Source of the DNA: JAJDXO01 sp965221855
GTDB taxonomy: Bacteria; Pseudomonadota; Alphaproteobacteria; Rhodospirillales; UBA2165
DNA length: 64,000 nt
Direction: 5' to 3'
Assembly: GCA_965221855.1 (NCBI GenBank)
Contig: CBDCSV010000003.1
Span: 1-64,000 of the forward strand
Both the position numbers and the translations under genes were made by a program. Under the pieces are notes generated by a model that did no database searches, was not told the DNA's origin, and was given only the letters and a program-made list of their open reading frames with translations. Shown piece by piece: positions 41,920-51,374 of this stretch. Within the stretch, counting starts at the first letter, position 1, and the number at the start of each line of letters is the position of its first letter.

Positions 41920-43561
41920 TCAGCAAAAAACCGTCGGCGACCTCGTCGCGGCATTTCTCCACGCCGGCGGCGCCGGCGCCGCCTTCGGCGTCATCAGCAT
42001 CCACAACATGCCGATCCTGGATGCAATCGGCCGGGCCGGAAAAATCCGGTTCGTCCCGAGCCGGGGCGAGGCGGGCGCGGTCAACATGGCGGACGCCTAC
42101 GCGCGGGCCGGCAATCGCCTGGGCGTCTGTTTCACCAGCACCGGCACGGGGGCCGGCAACGGCGCCGGCGCGCTGGTCGAGGCGGAGACCGCCGGAACGC
42201 CGCTGCTGCATATTACCGGCCAGATCGACACGCCTTACCTCGACAAGGGCATGGCCTACATCCACGAGGCCAAGGCGCAGTTGAAAATGCTGGAGGCCGT
42301 CTCGAAGGCCGCGTTCCGCATTTCGAGGCCCGAAGAGGCGCTGGACGTGCTCCGCATCGCGGCGCAAATGGCGCTGACGGCCCCCAACGGGCCGGTGAGC
42401 GTGGAGATTCCGGCGGATATCCAGGCGGCCGCCGTGGATATTCCCGATGACGTTTCGCCCCTGGACGCGCCGGTGATCCGGCCGGACCCGGCGGACCTGG
42501 ATGAGCTGGCGGCAACCTTGCGGACGGCCAAGCGGCCGCTGCTGTGGCTCGGCGGCGGCGCCCGTCACGCCGGCGGCGCGGTCGCCAGGCTGGTGGACAA
42601 GGGCGTCGGCGTGGTGACCTCGGTGAACGGCCGGGGGGTGGTCAGCGAGGATCACCCGTTGAGCCTCGGCGCATTCAACATGACCCCCGAATCCGAAGCT
42701 TTCTATGAGACCTTGGATGCCGTTGTCGTGGCGGGCTCGCGCCTTCGCGGCAACGAGACCCGCAACTACACGCTCCCGTTCCCGAAGACATTGGTACGGA
42801 TAGATGCCGACCCGGCGTCCAAAAACCGGTGTTTCAAGAGCTCGCAGTTTATCTGCGCCGACACGGCCCTTGTGCTGGAAGGTCTCGCGGAACGGCTTGC
42901 CGACGGGCCGAAGATCGACAATTCCTATGCACGGGACCTTGCCGAGGCCAAGGCGGCGGCCGAAGAGCGGACACGGGACGAATTGGGACCATATGCGGAC
43001 ATTTGCGCCGCATTGCAGAGCGTAACGCCGGCAAATGCGCCCTGGGTGCGGGACATCACGCTGTCCAACAGCACCTGGGGAAACCGGCTGTTTCGAATTC
43101 ATGGTCCCCACGACGGCGTTCATGCGCTGGGCGGCGGAATCGGACAAGGGGTTCCCATGGGGGTCGGCGCGGCGGTGGCGGCGCCCGGCCGAAAATCGGT
43201 TCTGCTCACCGGCGACGGCGGCCTCATGTTGTGCGTCAGCGAGTTGGCGACCGCCGTCCAGGAGAACGCGGATATGGCCATTATTCTGATGAACGACGGC
43301 GGTTACGGGGTGATCAAGAACATCCAGGACGCCAAGTTCGGCGGTCGGCATTATTTCGCGGACATGCGGAACCCGGATTTTGCACAGCTTTGCGCCGCCA
43401 TCGGTCTGCCCCACCGGCTCGTCGAGGACACCGGTTCCTTTGCCGAAGCGGCGGCGGAAGCCATCGCGGTCGATGGCCCGGCCGTGGTCGAAGTGGACAT
43501 GTTGTCGGTGGGACCGTTCAAAAAGCCCTTCGGCGGCCCGCCGCCGCCCAAGATCGGTTAG
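41912..43561 (+). CDS. ThDP-dependent enzyme (acetolactate synthase / benzoylformate decarboxylase group)
   Basis: The 549-residue protein has the three-domain ThDP fold. The N-terminal PYR domain carries the cofactor-activating Glu53 in SRGEAGAVNMADAYAR. The middle domain includes LLWLGGGARHAGGAV. The C-terminal PP domain has the metal/diphosphate motif LTGDGGLM...MNDGGYGVIKN. The start is TTG 41912 (MSDQQKTVGD), overlapping the previous stop by eight bases with GGAGG eleven bases upstream. It could decarboxylate or ligate a 2-oxo acid from ring cleavage. Its 3' end overlaps the convergent molybdenum-hydroxylase gene by four bases. Confidence 0.85.
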   Translation: MSDQQKTVGDLVAAFLHAGGAGAAFGVISIHNMPILDAIGRAGKIRFVPSRGEAGAVNMADAYARAGNRLGVCFTSTGTGAGNGAGALVEAETAGTPLLHITGQIDTPYLDKGMAYIHEAKAQLKMLEAVSKAAFRISRPEEALDVLRIAAQMALTAPNGPVSVEIPADIQAAAVDIPDDVSPLDAPVIRPDPADLDELAATLRTAKRPLLWLGGGARHAGGAVARLVDKGVGVVTSVNGRGVVSEDHPLSLGAFNMTPESEAFYETLDAVVVAGSRLRGNETRNYTLPFPKTLVRIDADPASKNRCFKSSQFICADTALVLEGLAERLADGPKIDNSYARDLAEAKAAAEERTRDELGPYADICAALQSVTPANAPWVRDITLSNSTWGNRLFRIHGPHDGVHALGGGIGQGVPMGVGAAVAAPGRKSVLLTGDGGLMLCVSELATAVQENADMAIILMNDGGYGVIKNIQDAKFGGRHYFADMRNPDFAQLCAAIGLPHRLVEDTGSFAEAAAEAIAVDGPAVVEVDMLSVGPFKKPFGGPPPPKIG

Positions 43562-45858
43562 GATTTTTTCTCCAGCGCCGCCTTTACCCGCGGCGGGGAC
43601 AGCGGCAGGGCGGCCACCCGCGCCCCTGTCGCGTCGAACAGCGCATTGGCGATGGCCGGCGCGACCGGCAGCATGCCGCCTTCGCCCATTCCCTTGGCGC
43701 CGAAGGGGCCGGGGCCGTGCCCCTGCTCCTGGGTGATGGAGACGAAGTCCGAGGGCAGGTCCTGGGCCATGGGCACGCGGTAGGCGAGCGCGTCGCCGTT
43801 CACGAGCCGCGTTCCGTCGTAGACCATTTCCTCGAACAAGGCCTGACCCAGGCCCATGACCGCGGCGCCTTCGTCCTGTCCCCGGCAGACGAGGGGGTTG
43901 ATGGCCTGGCCGGCGTCTCCCGAAACCACCAGCTTGTGGACGGTGATGAGACCGGTGTCCGGGTCCACCTCGATGTCCGCGGCCCCCCAGCCCAGCTCCC
44001 AGAAGACGCATTGGGTCTCCAGGGGCGCGGCATGGTCGGTCTCCGCCTTGTGGAAGCCGTCGGCGGTAAATTCCCAGCCCGTGCCGCCGAAATATCCCAT
44101 GATCATCGGGGCCAGCGGCAGGGCCTCGTTGCCCTTGCGAATGTGCCAATCCTCGAGGTCCAGGTCCTGCGGCTCGGCGCCCAGGCGGTCGGCGGCGAAA
44201 TCCAGCACTTGCGCCCTGAGCGACCGGGCGGCCCGTTCCACGGCTTGGCCCATGACCGAAACGGCCGAACTGGCGTTGGTGCCCTGGTCGAACGGCGTGT
44301 GGCCGGTATCGATCGGCATGTAGCGGACCCGTCCCGCCGGCGCGCCCAATATTTCGGCGACGACCGCCGAGAGCGCCGAATGAGCGCCCTGGCCGATCTC
44401 CACCGTGCCGCAATGAAGGAATATATCGCCGAAAGTGGACACCTTGACCCGGGCCTGCGCTGGCTTGTTCACCCCGCCGCCGTCCTTGAAGCCGAGCGCC
44501 AGGCCGACCCCCCGGTTGGGGAGGGGATTTTTCTTGCGCTCATGGTAGCCGATTTCGCGGGCGACCAGTTCCAGTCCCTCGCGGAGATCGCTGTCCATGC
44601 CGCTTTCGCCGGGCACGAACGGCTCGCCGAGATCGATCAGGTTCTTCATGCGGAATTCAAGGGGATCGATTCCCAGGCGGCCGGCGATCATGTCCATCTG
44701 GGATTCGCACGCCCAGCTTGTCTGGGTGCCGCCGAAACCCCGGAATGGACCGGCGGGCGCCGTATTGGTCATGACGCAGTAGCACGACGTCCGGATGTGC
44801 CGGTAACGGTAGGGCCCGGGAATCCGGTAACCGGCCTTCTCGGCGACCAGCGGGCTTGCATCGGAGTAGGCGCCGGAATCCAGGAAAATCTCGCTGTCGC
44901 GGGCGACCAGCGTGCCGTCGTTCATCACCCCGGTCTTCAGTTTCAGGATCGCCGCGTGCTGGGTGTTGGTGAGAAAGTTCTCATCGTGGGTGAGGGCGAA
45001 CCGGACCGGCCGGCCGGTCATCCGCGCGAGCAGTATGGCGATGGGTTCCGCCTTGCAGTTGTTTTTCGAGCCAAAGCCGCCGCCCACGAACGGGACGCGG
45101 ACGCTGATATTGTTTTCCGGCACCTTGAACACCCGGCCCAGTTCCTTGCGGAGCGCGAAGGGGTTCTGACAGCTGGTCGACACTTCTACCCTGTCGCCGT
45201 CCAGCCATTGGGTGACCGCGGCGAAGGGTTCCAGGTGGAAATGCTGCATGCGGGAGAAGTGAAAGGTGTCTTCGAACACATGGTCGCAGGTCTCGAAGAC
45301 ATCAGGCGAACCGGTCTCGTAGTCGAACCGGTAGCAGACGTTGGGCCGGGGGCGAAGCTCGGCCGAGGCGCCGGCGCCGTAGGCGGGAACGATCCCCATG
45401 GGCGCCTCTTCGAACAGTTCGGCCGCGCCGTCGGAGAGTGCGTCTTCGATCGAGGCGACCGGCGGAAGCTCTTCGTACTCGACCTCGATCAGGCGCAGCG
45501 CGGCATCGGCGATGGCCTCGGTTTCGGCGGCGACCGCCGCCACCGTGTCGCCTTCGTAGCGCACCTTGTCCAACGCGACGATGGGCTGATCCTTGATGAA
45601 ATAGCCGTAGGTCGGGGCGATATCGTCGCCGATTTCGTCGCGGGTCAGAACGGCATGAACGCCGGGCAATTCGCGGGCGGCCGAGGCATCCATGCCGACA
45701 AGCCGGGCATGGGCGATTGCGCTCCGCAGCACCTTGGCGTGCAGCATGCCGGGCAGCGATATGTCGGTCGTGTAGCCGGCCTTGCCGCGCACCTTCTCCC
45801 CGGCGTCCTTGCGCCGCGCCGGCCGGCCGACAACATCGAGGCGCGCGCTTTCGTTCAT
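43558..45858 (-). CDS. molybdenum hydroxylase, molybdopterin-binding large subunit
   Basis: A 766-residue xanthine-oxidase-family catalytic subunit binding Mo-cytosine-dinucleotide-type cofactor. It shows PARRKDAGEKVRGKAGYTTD at the N-terminus, VPFVGGGFGSKN, the cofactor loops PFRGFGGTQ and GQGAHSALSAV, and the catalytic Glu in GAKGMGEGGML near the C-terminus. No AYRCSFR-type CO dehydrogenase loop is seen, so it is not a CO oxidiser. The ATG at 45858 overlaps the small-subunit stop (ATGA). Family members hydroxylate N-heterocycles, aldehydes or aromatic CoA esters; the substrate here is unknown. Confidence 0.88.
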   Translation of the reverse strand: MNESARLDVVGRPARRKDAGEKVRGKAGYTTDISLPGMLHAKVLRSAIAHARLVGMDASAARELPGVHAVLTRDEIGDDIAPTYGYFIKDQPIVALDKVRYEGDTVAAVAAETEAIADAALRLIEVEYEELPPVASIEDALSDGAAELFEEAPMGIVPAYGAGASAELRPRPNVCYRFDYETGSPDVFETCDHVFEDTFHFSRMQHFHLEPFAAVTQWLDGDRVEVSTSCQNPFALRKELGRVFKVPENNISVRVPFVGGGFGSKNNCKAEPIAILLARMTGRPVRFALTHDENFLTNTQHAAILKLKTGVMNDGTLVARDSEIFLDSGAYSDASPLVAEKAGYRIPGPYRYRHIRTSCYCVMTNTAPAGPFRGFGGTQTSWACESQMDMIAGRLGIDPLEFRMKNLIDLGEPFVPGESGMDSDLREGLELVAREIGYHERKKNPLPNRGVGLALGFKDGGGVNKPAQARVKVSTFGDIFLHCGTVEIGQGAHSALSAVVAEILGAPAGRVRYMPIDTGHTPFDQGTNASSAVSVMGQAVERAARSLRAQVLDFAADRLGAEPQDLDLEDWHIRKGNEALPLAPMIMGYFGGTGWEFTADGFHKAETDHAAPLETQCVFWELGWGAADIEVDPDTGLITVHKLVVSGDAGQAINPLVCRGQDEGAAVMGLGQALFEEMVYDGTRLVNGDALAYRVPMAQDLPSDFVSITQEQGHGPGPFGAKGMGEGGMLPVAPAIANALFDATGARVAALPLSPPRVKAALEKKS

Positions 45859-46346
45859 CGCTTTGTTCCCGCGTTCGCGGCCTCCGCAGCCTTGGCGACC
45901 GCCTCGGCGATCAGCTCGTAGCCGGTGCAGCGGCAGATGTTGGAGCTCAGCCACTTCCGGATGGTCTCGCCGGAGGGGTTGGGGTCCCGGTCCAGCAGCG
46001 CCCGGGTCAGCATGATCATTCCCGGAGTGCAGTAGCCGCACTGGAACGCGCTGAGATCGGCGAAGGCCGCCTGCACGGGATCGAGTCCGCCATCGGCATC
46101 CTCCAGGCCCTCGACCGTCCGGATTTCCGATCCGTCGGCCTCGAAGGCATAGGCCGAACACGACGATACCGGGACGCCGTCGAGGTGGACCGTGCAGGCG
46201 CCGCAGACCGCGTGGCCGCAGGCGATCTTGGTGCCGGTCAGCCCGCAGGCCTCGCGGATGAAGTCGGCGAGCGTGGCCGAGGTCGGCACCTCGGCTGCAA
46301 CAGGCTCACCGTTGACGGTGCAGGTGATGGAGACGGTATCGCTCAC
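45855..46346 (-). CDS. molybdenum hydroxylase, [2Fe-2S] small subunit
   Basis: The 163 residues contain a plant-type ferredoxin domain (CGHAVCGACTVHLDG with further Cys near 63) and a four-helix domain with the second cluster (FQCGYCTPGMIM and SNICRCTGY). These pass electrons from the molybdenum site to FAD. The start is GTG 46346, three bases after the FAD-subunit stop. It is overlapped by the large-subunit gene, so the order is FAD subunit, Fe-S subunit, Mo subunit. Confidence 0.9.
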   Translation of the reverse strand: MSDTVSITCTVNGEPVAAEVPTSATLADFIREACGLTGTKIACGHAVCGACTVHLDGVPVSSCSAYAFEADGSEIRTVEGLEDADGGLDPVQAAFADLSAFQCGYCTPGMIMLTRALLDRDPNPSGETIRKWLSSNICRCTGYELIAEAVAKAAEAANAGTKR

Positions 46347-46349
46347 GGA

Positions 46350-47159
46350 TCATCCCTTCGCCAGCCGAACCCGCTGCCGTTTCAGCAGCGCCGCACCCGT
46401 TCCCGCCACATAGCCGCGGGTCAGCAGCACGTCGTTGAATTCGACCGGAAGGCCGGCAAACCGGGTCTCGGCCGAGTCGTCCGGATCGCCGGACAGCAGC
46501 GCCGGCCGGAGGAACCGGGTGCCCACCGCGACCCGTTCGATCCCGCCCGTCGCGGCGGCCTGGGTCATCCATGGCCGGAGAGTCCGGTCGTAATCGAGCG
46601 CCGGACCCTCGGCCAGCGGAATTTCGATTTCGGTCAGCAGCGAGCGATCCAGATCCCCGGCCGTCCAGATATCCGCCGCCCCCAGCTCTCGCCGGCCGGC
46701 CGACGACTCGAGGATCAACCGGGCATCCAGGGCGGCCAGCAGGATCGGCACTTCGTAGGCCGTCCGCCGGGCCATGACGTTGCCGCCGATGGTCGCCCGG
46801 AACCGGATGCGGACATTGGCGATGGCGCCCAGCGCCCCGGCCAAACCGGGGATCGCCGTCACTTGATCATGGGCGCTCAATTCATCCAGGGTCGCAAGGG
46901 CGCCGATTGCCAACGTCCCGTTTCGGACCTCGGCGCCGCGCAAACCGTCGAGCGTATTGAGGGTCAGGAGCGACGGAACGGGACGGCCCTCGTGAACCGA
47001 CAGGCACAGATCGGTGCCGCCCGCATAGCAGACGGGCGGCGTTTCCTCGGACCCCAGAATCTCGATGGCTTCGGCGGCCGTGGTGGGCCGGAACAGCCGA
47101 AACGGCGGAAGCTGCCGTACCGGCGGGAGCATGTTGGGGGATTGGTCGAGCGGGCTCAT
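46350..47159 (-). CDS. molybdenum hydroxylase, FAD-binding medium subunit
   Basis: A 269-residue FAD-domain protein of the CoxM/XdhB type. The flavin-binding loops AGGTDL (PVCYAGGTDLCLSV) and the ANVRIRFRATIGGNVMARR segment (TIGGN motif) are present, with the C-terminal CO-dehydrogenase-flavoprotein domain following. It is the first gene of the three-subunit operon. It starts with ATG 47159, 41 bp after the stop of the upstream PQQ-dehydrogenase gene on the same strand. Confidence 0.88.
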   Translation of the reverse strand: MSPLDQSPNMLPPVRQLPPFRLFRPTTAAEAIEILGSEETPPVCYAGGTDLCLSVHEGRPVPSLLTLNTLDGLRGAEVRNGTLAIGALATLDELSAHDQVTAIPGLAGALGAIANVRIRFRATIGGNVMARRTAYEVPILLAALDARLILESSAGRRELGAADIWTAGDLDRSLLTEIEIPLAEGPALDYDRTLRPWMTQAAATGGIERVAVGTRFLRPALLSGDPDDSAETRFAGLPVEFNDVLLTRGYVAGTGAALLKRQRVRLAKG

Positions 47160-47200
47160 GGGGACCGAGTGTGGCCCGGAAAAACCGCCCGCTCAATAGG

Positions 47201-48331
47201 TCAGGTCGTGCCCGGCGGCCTGACCCGGAGCAGCTTGCCGTCGCCCGCGTCGGTCAGCAGGTAGAGGAAGCCGTCCGGTCCCTGCCGGACATCCCGGATC
47301 CGTCCGAACTCGCGGCCGAACAGGCGCTCCTCCTTGACCACCTTGCCGTCCCTGACCTCCAGGCGGGCCAGCAGCTGGAACTTGAGGGCGCCGACGAAGA
47401 TGTTGCCCTTCCAGCGGGGGAACGCCTCACCGGTGTAGAACGCCATGCCGGACGGCGCGATGGACGGATCCCAGAAGTAGACCGGCTGTTCCATGCCCGG
47501 TTTGGCGGTGCCTTCGCCGATGGAGCCGCCCCAGTAATGCTTGCCGTAGGAAATGACCGGCCAGCCGTAATTCTTTCCGGCTTCGGGGCGGTTGATTTCG
47601 TCGCCGCCCCGGGCGCCGTGGGCGACGGTCCACAGGGACCGCGTCCGCGGATTCCAGATGGCGCCTTGCGCATTGCGGTGCCCGATGGACCATATTTCCG
47701 GCAGGCCCTTGGCGCCGTCGGCGAAGGGATTGTCGGCCGGGATCGACCCGTCACGATTGATGCGCAACACCTTGCCGGCGTGATCCATGGGGTCCTGGGC
47801 GCGTTCCCTCTGGCCGCGGTCGCCCGTGGTGATGAACAGCTTCTTGTCCGGCGAAATCACCATACGCGAGCCGAAGTGCCGTCCGCCGCCGCTTTTCCGA
47901 TTCATGGAGAAAATGACTTGAACCTTTTGGAGCCGCGGGGTCTGGCTGAGGACGATTCGCGCGCGGGCAACCGCCGTGCCTGCATCGTCGCCGTCGGCGG
48001 AAGGCTCGGAATAGCTCAGGAAAATGGTCCGGTTCCTGGCGAAGTCGGGATCGGCGACCACGTCCAGCAGCCCGCCCTGTCCGCCGGCCCATACCCTTGG
48101 AACGCCGGCGACCTTTGTGGTTTTTCCGCCGGGGCCGACCAGGTTGAGATCGCCGTCCCGTTCGGTGACCAGCATGGAACGGTCGGGCAGGAAGGCCAGG
48201 CCCCAGGGGTGAGCGAAGCCCGCGGCAACCGTCTCCACGGTGACGTCGTGCAGTTCGGTCTTGAAGACCTGCGCGGTCGCGGGGGAAACCGCAAAGGCGA
48301 GAACGGCGGCGGCGAGAAGGCTGCGTTTCAT
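47201..48331 (-). CDS. PQQ-dependent sugar dehydrogenase (soluble Asd/Yli type)
   Basis: A secreted six-bladed propeller of 376 residues. The signal peptide MKRSLLAAAVLAFAVSPATA is followed by GFAHPWGLAFLPD, LLDVVADPDFARNRTIFLSYS, the GGGRHFGSRMVISPDKKLFIT region, GHRNAQGAIWNP and EINRPEAGKNYGWPVISYG, all hallmarks of soluble PQQ aldose-sugar dehydrogenases. It acts in the periplasm. No PQQ synthesis genes are in the window. It lies 41 bp upstream of the molybdenum-hydroxylase genes but may be independent. Confidence 0.9.
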   Translation of the reverse strand: MKRSLLAAAVLAFAVSPATAQVFKTELHDVTVETVAAGFAHPWGLAFLPDRSMLVTERDGDLNLVGPGGKTTKVAGVPRVWAGGQGGLLDVVADPDFARNRTIFLSYSEPSADGDDAGTAVARARIVLSQTPRLQKVQVIFSMNRKSGGGRHFGSRMVISPDKKLFITTGDRGQRERAQDPMDHAGKVLRINRDGSIPADNPFADGAKGLPEIWSIGHRNAQGAIWNPRTRSLWTVAHGARGGDEINRPEAGKNYGWPVISYGKHYWGGSIGEGTAKPGMEQPVYFWDPSIAPSGMAFYTGEAFPRWKGNIFVGALKFQLLARLEVRDGKVVKEERLFGREFGRIRDVRQGPDGFLYLLTDAGDGKLLRVRPPGTT

Positions 48332-48444
48332 GACATCTGCTCCCTGGTCACGAGCTCCCGGAATTCATGGGCAAAACGCCGGGGCCGGCCGATCCCGTCG
48401 ATCGCGTCCCGCTTAGGCGGGTACGCGGCGGTGCGCCAGCCGGA

Positions 48445-50769
48445 TCACACGGATTCCTGAACGATTTCCGGCGGTGTGAAGGCCCGGATCGGCGGAACGT
48501 CTCCCTCGAATTTCTCCACCTCGACCAGCGCCGACATGGCCGACGGTCCCTGGGCCAGCTTGGACGTCCCCTTGTCGGGGGTCAGGACGTTGGGGTTGCC
48601 GTGGACGTCCAGGCTTCCGGGCACGCCGGGCTCCACGGGATCGAACCACGCGCCGGTGGGCAGGCGCACGACGCCGGCGCGGATTTCGCCGGTGACGACG
48701 GCGCCCGCGAGGCAGCTTCCCCGGTCGTTGTAGAGCCGGACGATATCGCCGGTCTCGATGCCGCGCGCCCGGGCATCCTCCGGACTGATATGCATGGGCT
48801 CGCGTCCCTCCACCTTGTTGCCTTGGGAGTAGCCGCCGTTGTCGAACTGGCTGTGCAGCCGCGTGTGCGGCTGGTTGCTGATCAGGTGCAGCGGATAGGT
48901 GCCGGTGAGCGCGCCGCCCAGCCATTCGATGGGTTCCTGCCATACCGGATGGCCCGGACAGTCGTCGTAGCCGAAGCCGTCGACGGTCTCGGAGAATATC
49001 TCGATTTTGCCGGTCGGCGTGTGCAGCGGCGACCCTTCCGGATCCGCCCGGAAAGCGCCCAGGTACGGCTGCGGGTCCGGCTCGGGCAGCTGGAAGTGCC
49101 CGGCCTCCCAAAACTCCTCGAAGGAAGGCGTCTCGACGCCGCTTTCGCCGGCGGCCTGGCGGAACCGGTCATAGATGTGCTCGATCCATTCCTGCTCGCT
49201 CCGGCCCTCGGTAAATTCCTCGCCGCAGCCCAGGCGCTCGGCGAGACCCGAAAATGTCCGGTAATCGGGCCGCGAGTCGCCGAAGGGTTCGATCGCTTTC
49301 TGCATGGCGAACAAGTAGCTGTCGGTTCGCGAGGCGCCGATGTCGTTGCGTTCCAGCATGATGGCGGCGGGGAAGACGATGTCCGCGTGCCGCGCGTTGG
49401 CGTTCCACCACGGTTCATGGACGATGACGGTTTCCGGTTTCTGCCAGGCCCGGATCATCCGGTTGATGTCCTGGTGATGGTGGAACGGGTTGCCGCCGCA
49501 CCAATAGACCATCCGAATGTCCGGATAAACCCGGTCCATGCCGTTGTAATGGTACGCGCCGCCCGGGTTGAGCAGCATATCGGAGACCCGGGCGACGGGG
49601 ATGAAGTCCCGCACCTCGTTCGGCAGCAGCGGGAAGGTCGGTTTGGCGACCGTGGTCCGTTGGCGGCCGATCAAATTGACCGCGCCGTATCCGAACCCGA
49701 CGCCGCCGCCGGGGGTGCCGATTTGGCCCAGCATGCTTGCGAGCGTCACCGCCATCCAGAAGGCCTGTTCGCCGTGATCGCTGCGCTGGCAGGACCAGCT
49801 CAGGTTCAGTTGCGTCGCCTTGGCGGCCATCTCCCGCGCCAGCGAGACGATGGCGTCCGCCTCCATGCCGCTGATTTCGGCGGCCCATTCGGGGGTTTTG
49901 GGTCTCCCGTCGCTCTCGCCGGTAAGGTAGGGGACGAATTTGTCGAACCCGGCGCAGTATCTGTCGAGGAACGCCTGGTCGTGCAGCCCCTCCGTGTAGA
50001 GCACATGGGCCATACCCAGCATGATCGCCACATCCGTATTCGGCCGGGGATGGTGCCATTCGGCATCGACCATGTCGTCGAGGTCGCTGCGGATCGGCGA
50101 GATGTTGACGAATTTGACGCCCCGCTCGGCGCACAGCCTGAGCGCTTCCGGCATGTGATGCCGGCCCATGCCGCCGCCTTCGACCTGGGTGTTCTTGAGC
50201 GGGATGCCGCCGAAGCAGACGAACAACTCGGTATTTTCGGCCAACATCTTCATCGGCGTGTTGGTGTCCATTTGCTCGAAGGCGCCCATCCCGACGATGT
50301 GCGGCAGGATGACCTCGGCCGCGGCCAGGCTGTAGGTTTCCCGGCTCGCCACGTAGCCGCCCGCCGCCGACATGAAGCGGTGGAGCTGACTGACCGCATG
50401 GTGGAACCGGCCGGCGCTCGACCAGCCGTAGGACCCCGCATAGATGGCGCCATTGCCGTGTTCCTTGCGGATACGGCCGATCTCTCCCGCCGCCAGGTCG
50501 AGCGCCCGGTCCCATGAGACCGCGACGAAAGGCCCGTTGCCCCGGCCGCCGCCGTGGCCGAGGGGGCCGTTGTCGAGCCACGCCTTTCTCACCATCGGCT
50601 GCGGGATCCGGACCGCGTCTTCGACGGCCTCGGGCATGCCGGCGCCGATGGGCGAGGGGTCGGGGTCCTGATCGAACGGCCGCAGGGCCCGGACCTTGCC
50701 GTCCTCCACATCGACCTCGTAGGCGCCCCAGTGGGTCGCCGTCCTGTGGGTTTGTTTCGATCGGCTCAT
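48445..50769 (-). CDS. DMSO-reductase-family molybdoenzyme (BisC/TorA type), cytoplasmic
   Basis: The 774-residue enzyme matches Ser-ligated bis-MGD oxidoreductases. The motif GSYGW carries Y114 and W116, and RETYSLAAAEV carries S147, the expected Mo ligand. These happen to match the numbering I recall for mature Rhodobacter DMSO reductase. No N-terminal Cys motif for a [4Fe-4S] cluster and no twin-arginine signal are present, so it is probably cytoplasmic like BisC. BisC-type enzymes reduce S- or N-oxides. It is coupled to the ABM-domain gene by an ATGA overlap. Confidence 0.88.
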   Translation of the reverse strand: MSRSKQTHRTATHWGAYEVDVEDGKVRALRPFDQDPDPSPIGAGMPEAVEDAVRIPQPMVRKAWLDNGPLGHGGGRGNGPFVAVSWDRALDLAAGEIGRIRKEHGNGAIYAGSYGWSSAGRFHHAVSQLHRFMSAAGGYVASRETYSLAAAEVILPHIVGMGAFEQMDTNTPMKMLAENTELFVCFGGIPLKNTQVEGGGMGRHHMPEALRLCAERGVKFVNISPIRSDLDDMVDAEWHHPRPNTDVAIMLGMAHVLYTEGLHDQAFLDRYCAGFDKFVPYLTGESDGRPKTPEWAAEISGMEADAIVSLAREMAAKATQLNLSWSCQRSDHGEQAFWMAVTLASMLGQIGTPGGGVGFGYGAVNLIGRQRTTVAKPTFPLLPNEVRDFIPVARVSDMLLNPGGAYHYNGMDRVYPDIRMVYWCGGNPFHHHQDINRMIRAWQKPETVIVHEPWWNANARHADIVFPAAIMLERNDIGASRTDSYLFAMQKAIEPFGDSRPDYRTFSGLAERLGCGEEFTEGRSEQEWIEHIYDRFRQAAGESGVETPSFEEFWEAGHFQLPEPDPQPYLGAFRADPEGSPLHTPTGKIEIFSETVDGFGYDDCPGHPVWQEPIEWLGGALTGTYPLHLISNQPHTRLHSQFDNGGYSQGNKVEGREPMHISPEDARARGIETGDIVRLYNDRGSCLAGAVVTGEIRAGVVRLPTGAWFDPVEPGVPGSLDVHGNPNVLTPDKGTSKLAQGPSAMSALVEVEKFEGDVPPIRAFTPPEIVQESV

Positions 50770-51374
50770 GTCAGGGCCTCGTAAATTCTCTCGTCATATA
50801 ATGCCCCGGAGAGGGGTGCGATTGCACGCCGAAAGGCGACGGTGGCATCCCGTCCGGTATGGGCGCGCCGGGCGCCGGCGTTTTCCCAGATCTCCACCAA
50901 GGACATGTGATTGGGACGGCCGGACTGGCTGAACGCGACACACCTGATATTGCCGTCTTCGCCCCGGGTCGCCTCGCAGTGGGCGGAAACCAGCGCGGCG
51001 CCTTCACCGGTATTGGGCGGAGTGACGTCGATATGGGTAATGACGTAGGTGAAGTCGCCGGATCTGCCCGAATAGCCGGTGATCGACAAGGGAGCATGAA
51101 CCCGTTCGTCGTACGGCGCCGCCAATAGGGGCTCCAGGTCGCCCCGGAACTCGCTGACGTGGCTGGACGAAATGTGGGCCAGACGGGCGGCTTCGCCGCT
51201 CCATGTCTCCAGCAGGGCGAATTGGCCGGGATGGCCGGCCCGGGCGAGCGCGCGGAAGCCGACCTCACCCAGCTCCTGCGCGCACACCGCCGCGTGGTGA
51301 CGGATAACGCCGGCCGCCGCATCCGATCGGGCGGCGAGGGCCTCGATGTAGGCCACGACATGGACTTCACTCAT
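50766..51374 (-). CDS. tandem ABM (antibiotic biosynthesis monooxygenase-like) domain protein
   Basis: The 202 residues contain two ferredoxin-like ABM repeats, about 1-95 and 105-200. Each has a FALLETWSG / MSLVEIWEN strand followed by an AHISSSHV / AHTGRDAT helix and a PLLAAPYDERVH / PLSGALYDERIY end. Such dimeric-barrel proteins include cofactor-free oxygenases and many of unknown role. The duplication within one chain could make a pseudo-dimer. It is translationally coupled to the molybdoenzyme gene downstream, which suggests a joint function. Confidence 0.8.
   Translation of the reverse strand: MSEVHVVAYIEALAARSDAAAGVIRHHAAVCAQELGEVGFRALARAGHPGQFALLETWSGEAARLAHISSSHVSEFRGDLEPLLAAPYDERVHAPLSITGYSGRSGDFTYVITHIDVTPPNTGEGAALVSAHCEATRGEDGNIRCVAFSQSGRPNHMSLVEIWENAGARRAHTGRDATVAFRRAIAPLSGALYDERIYEALT

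Noticed and set aside
42829..45921. 1030-codon plus-strand frame across the ThDP and molybdenum-hydroxylase genes
   Set aside because: It overlaps two well-supported families in other frames and its translation shows no domain; long antisense frames are common at this GC content.
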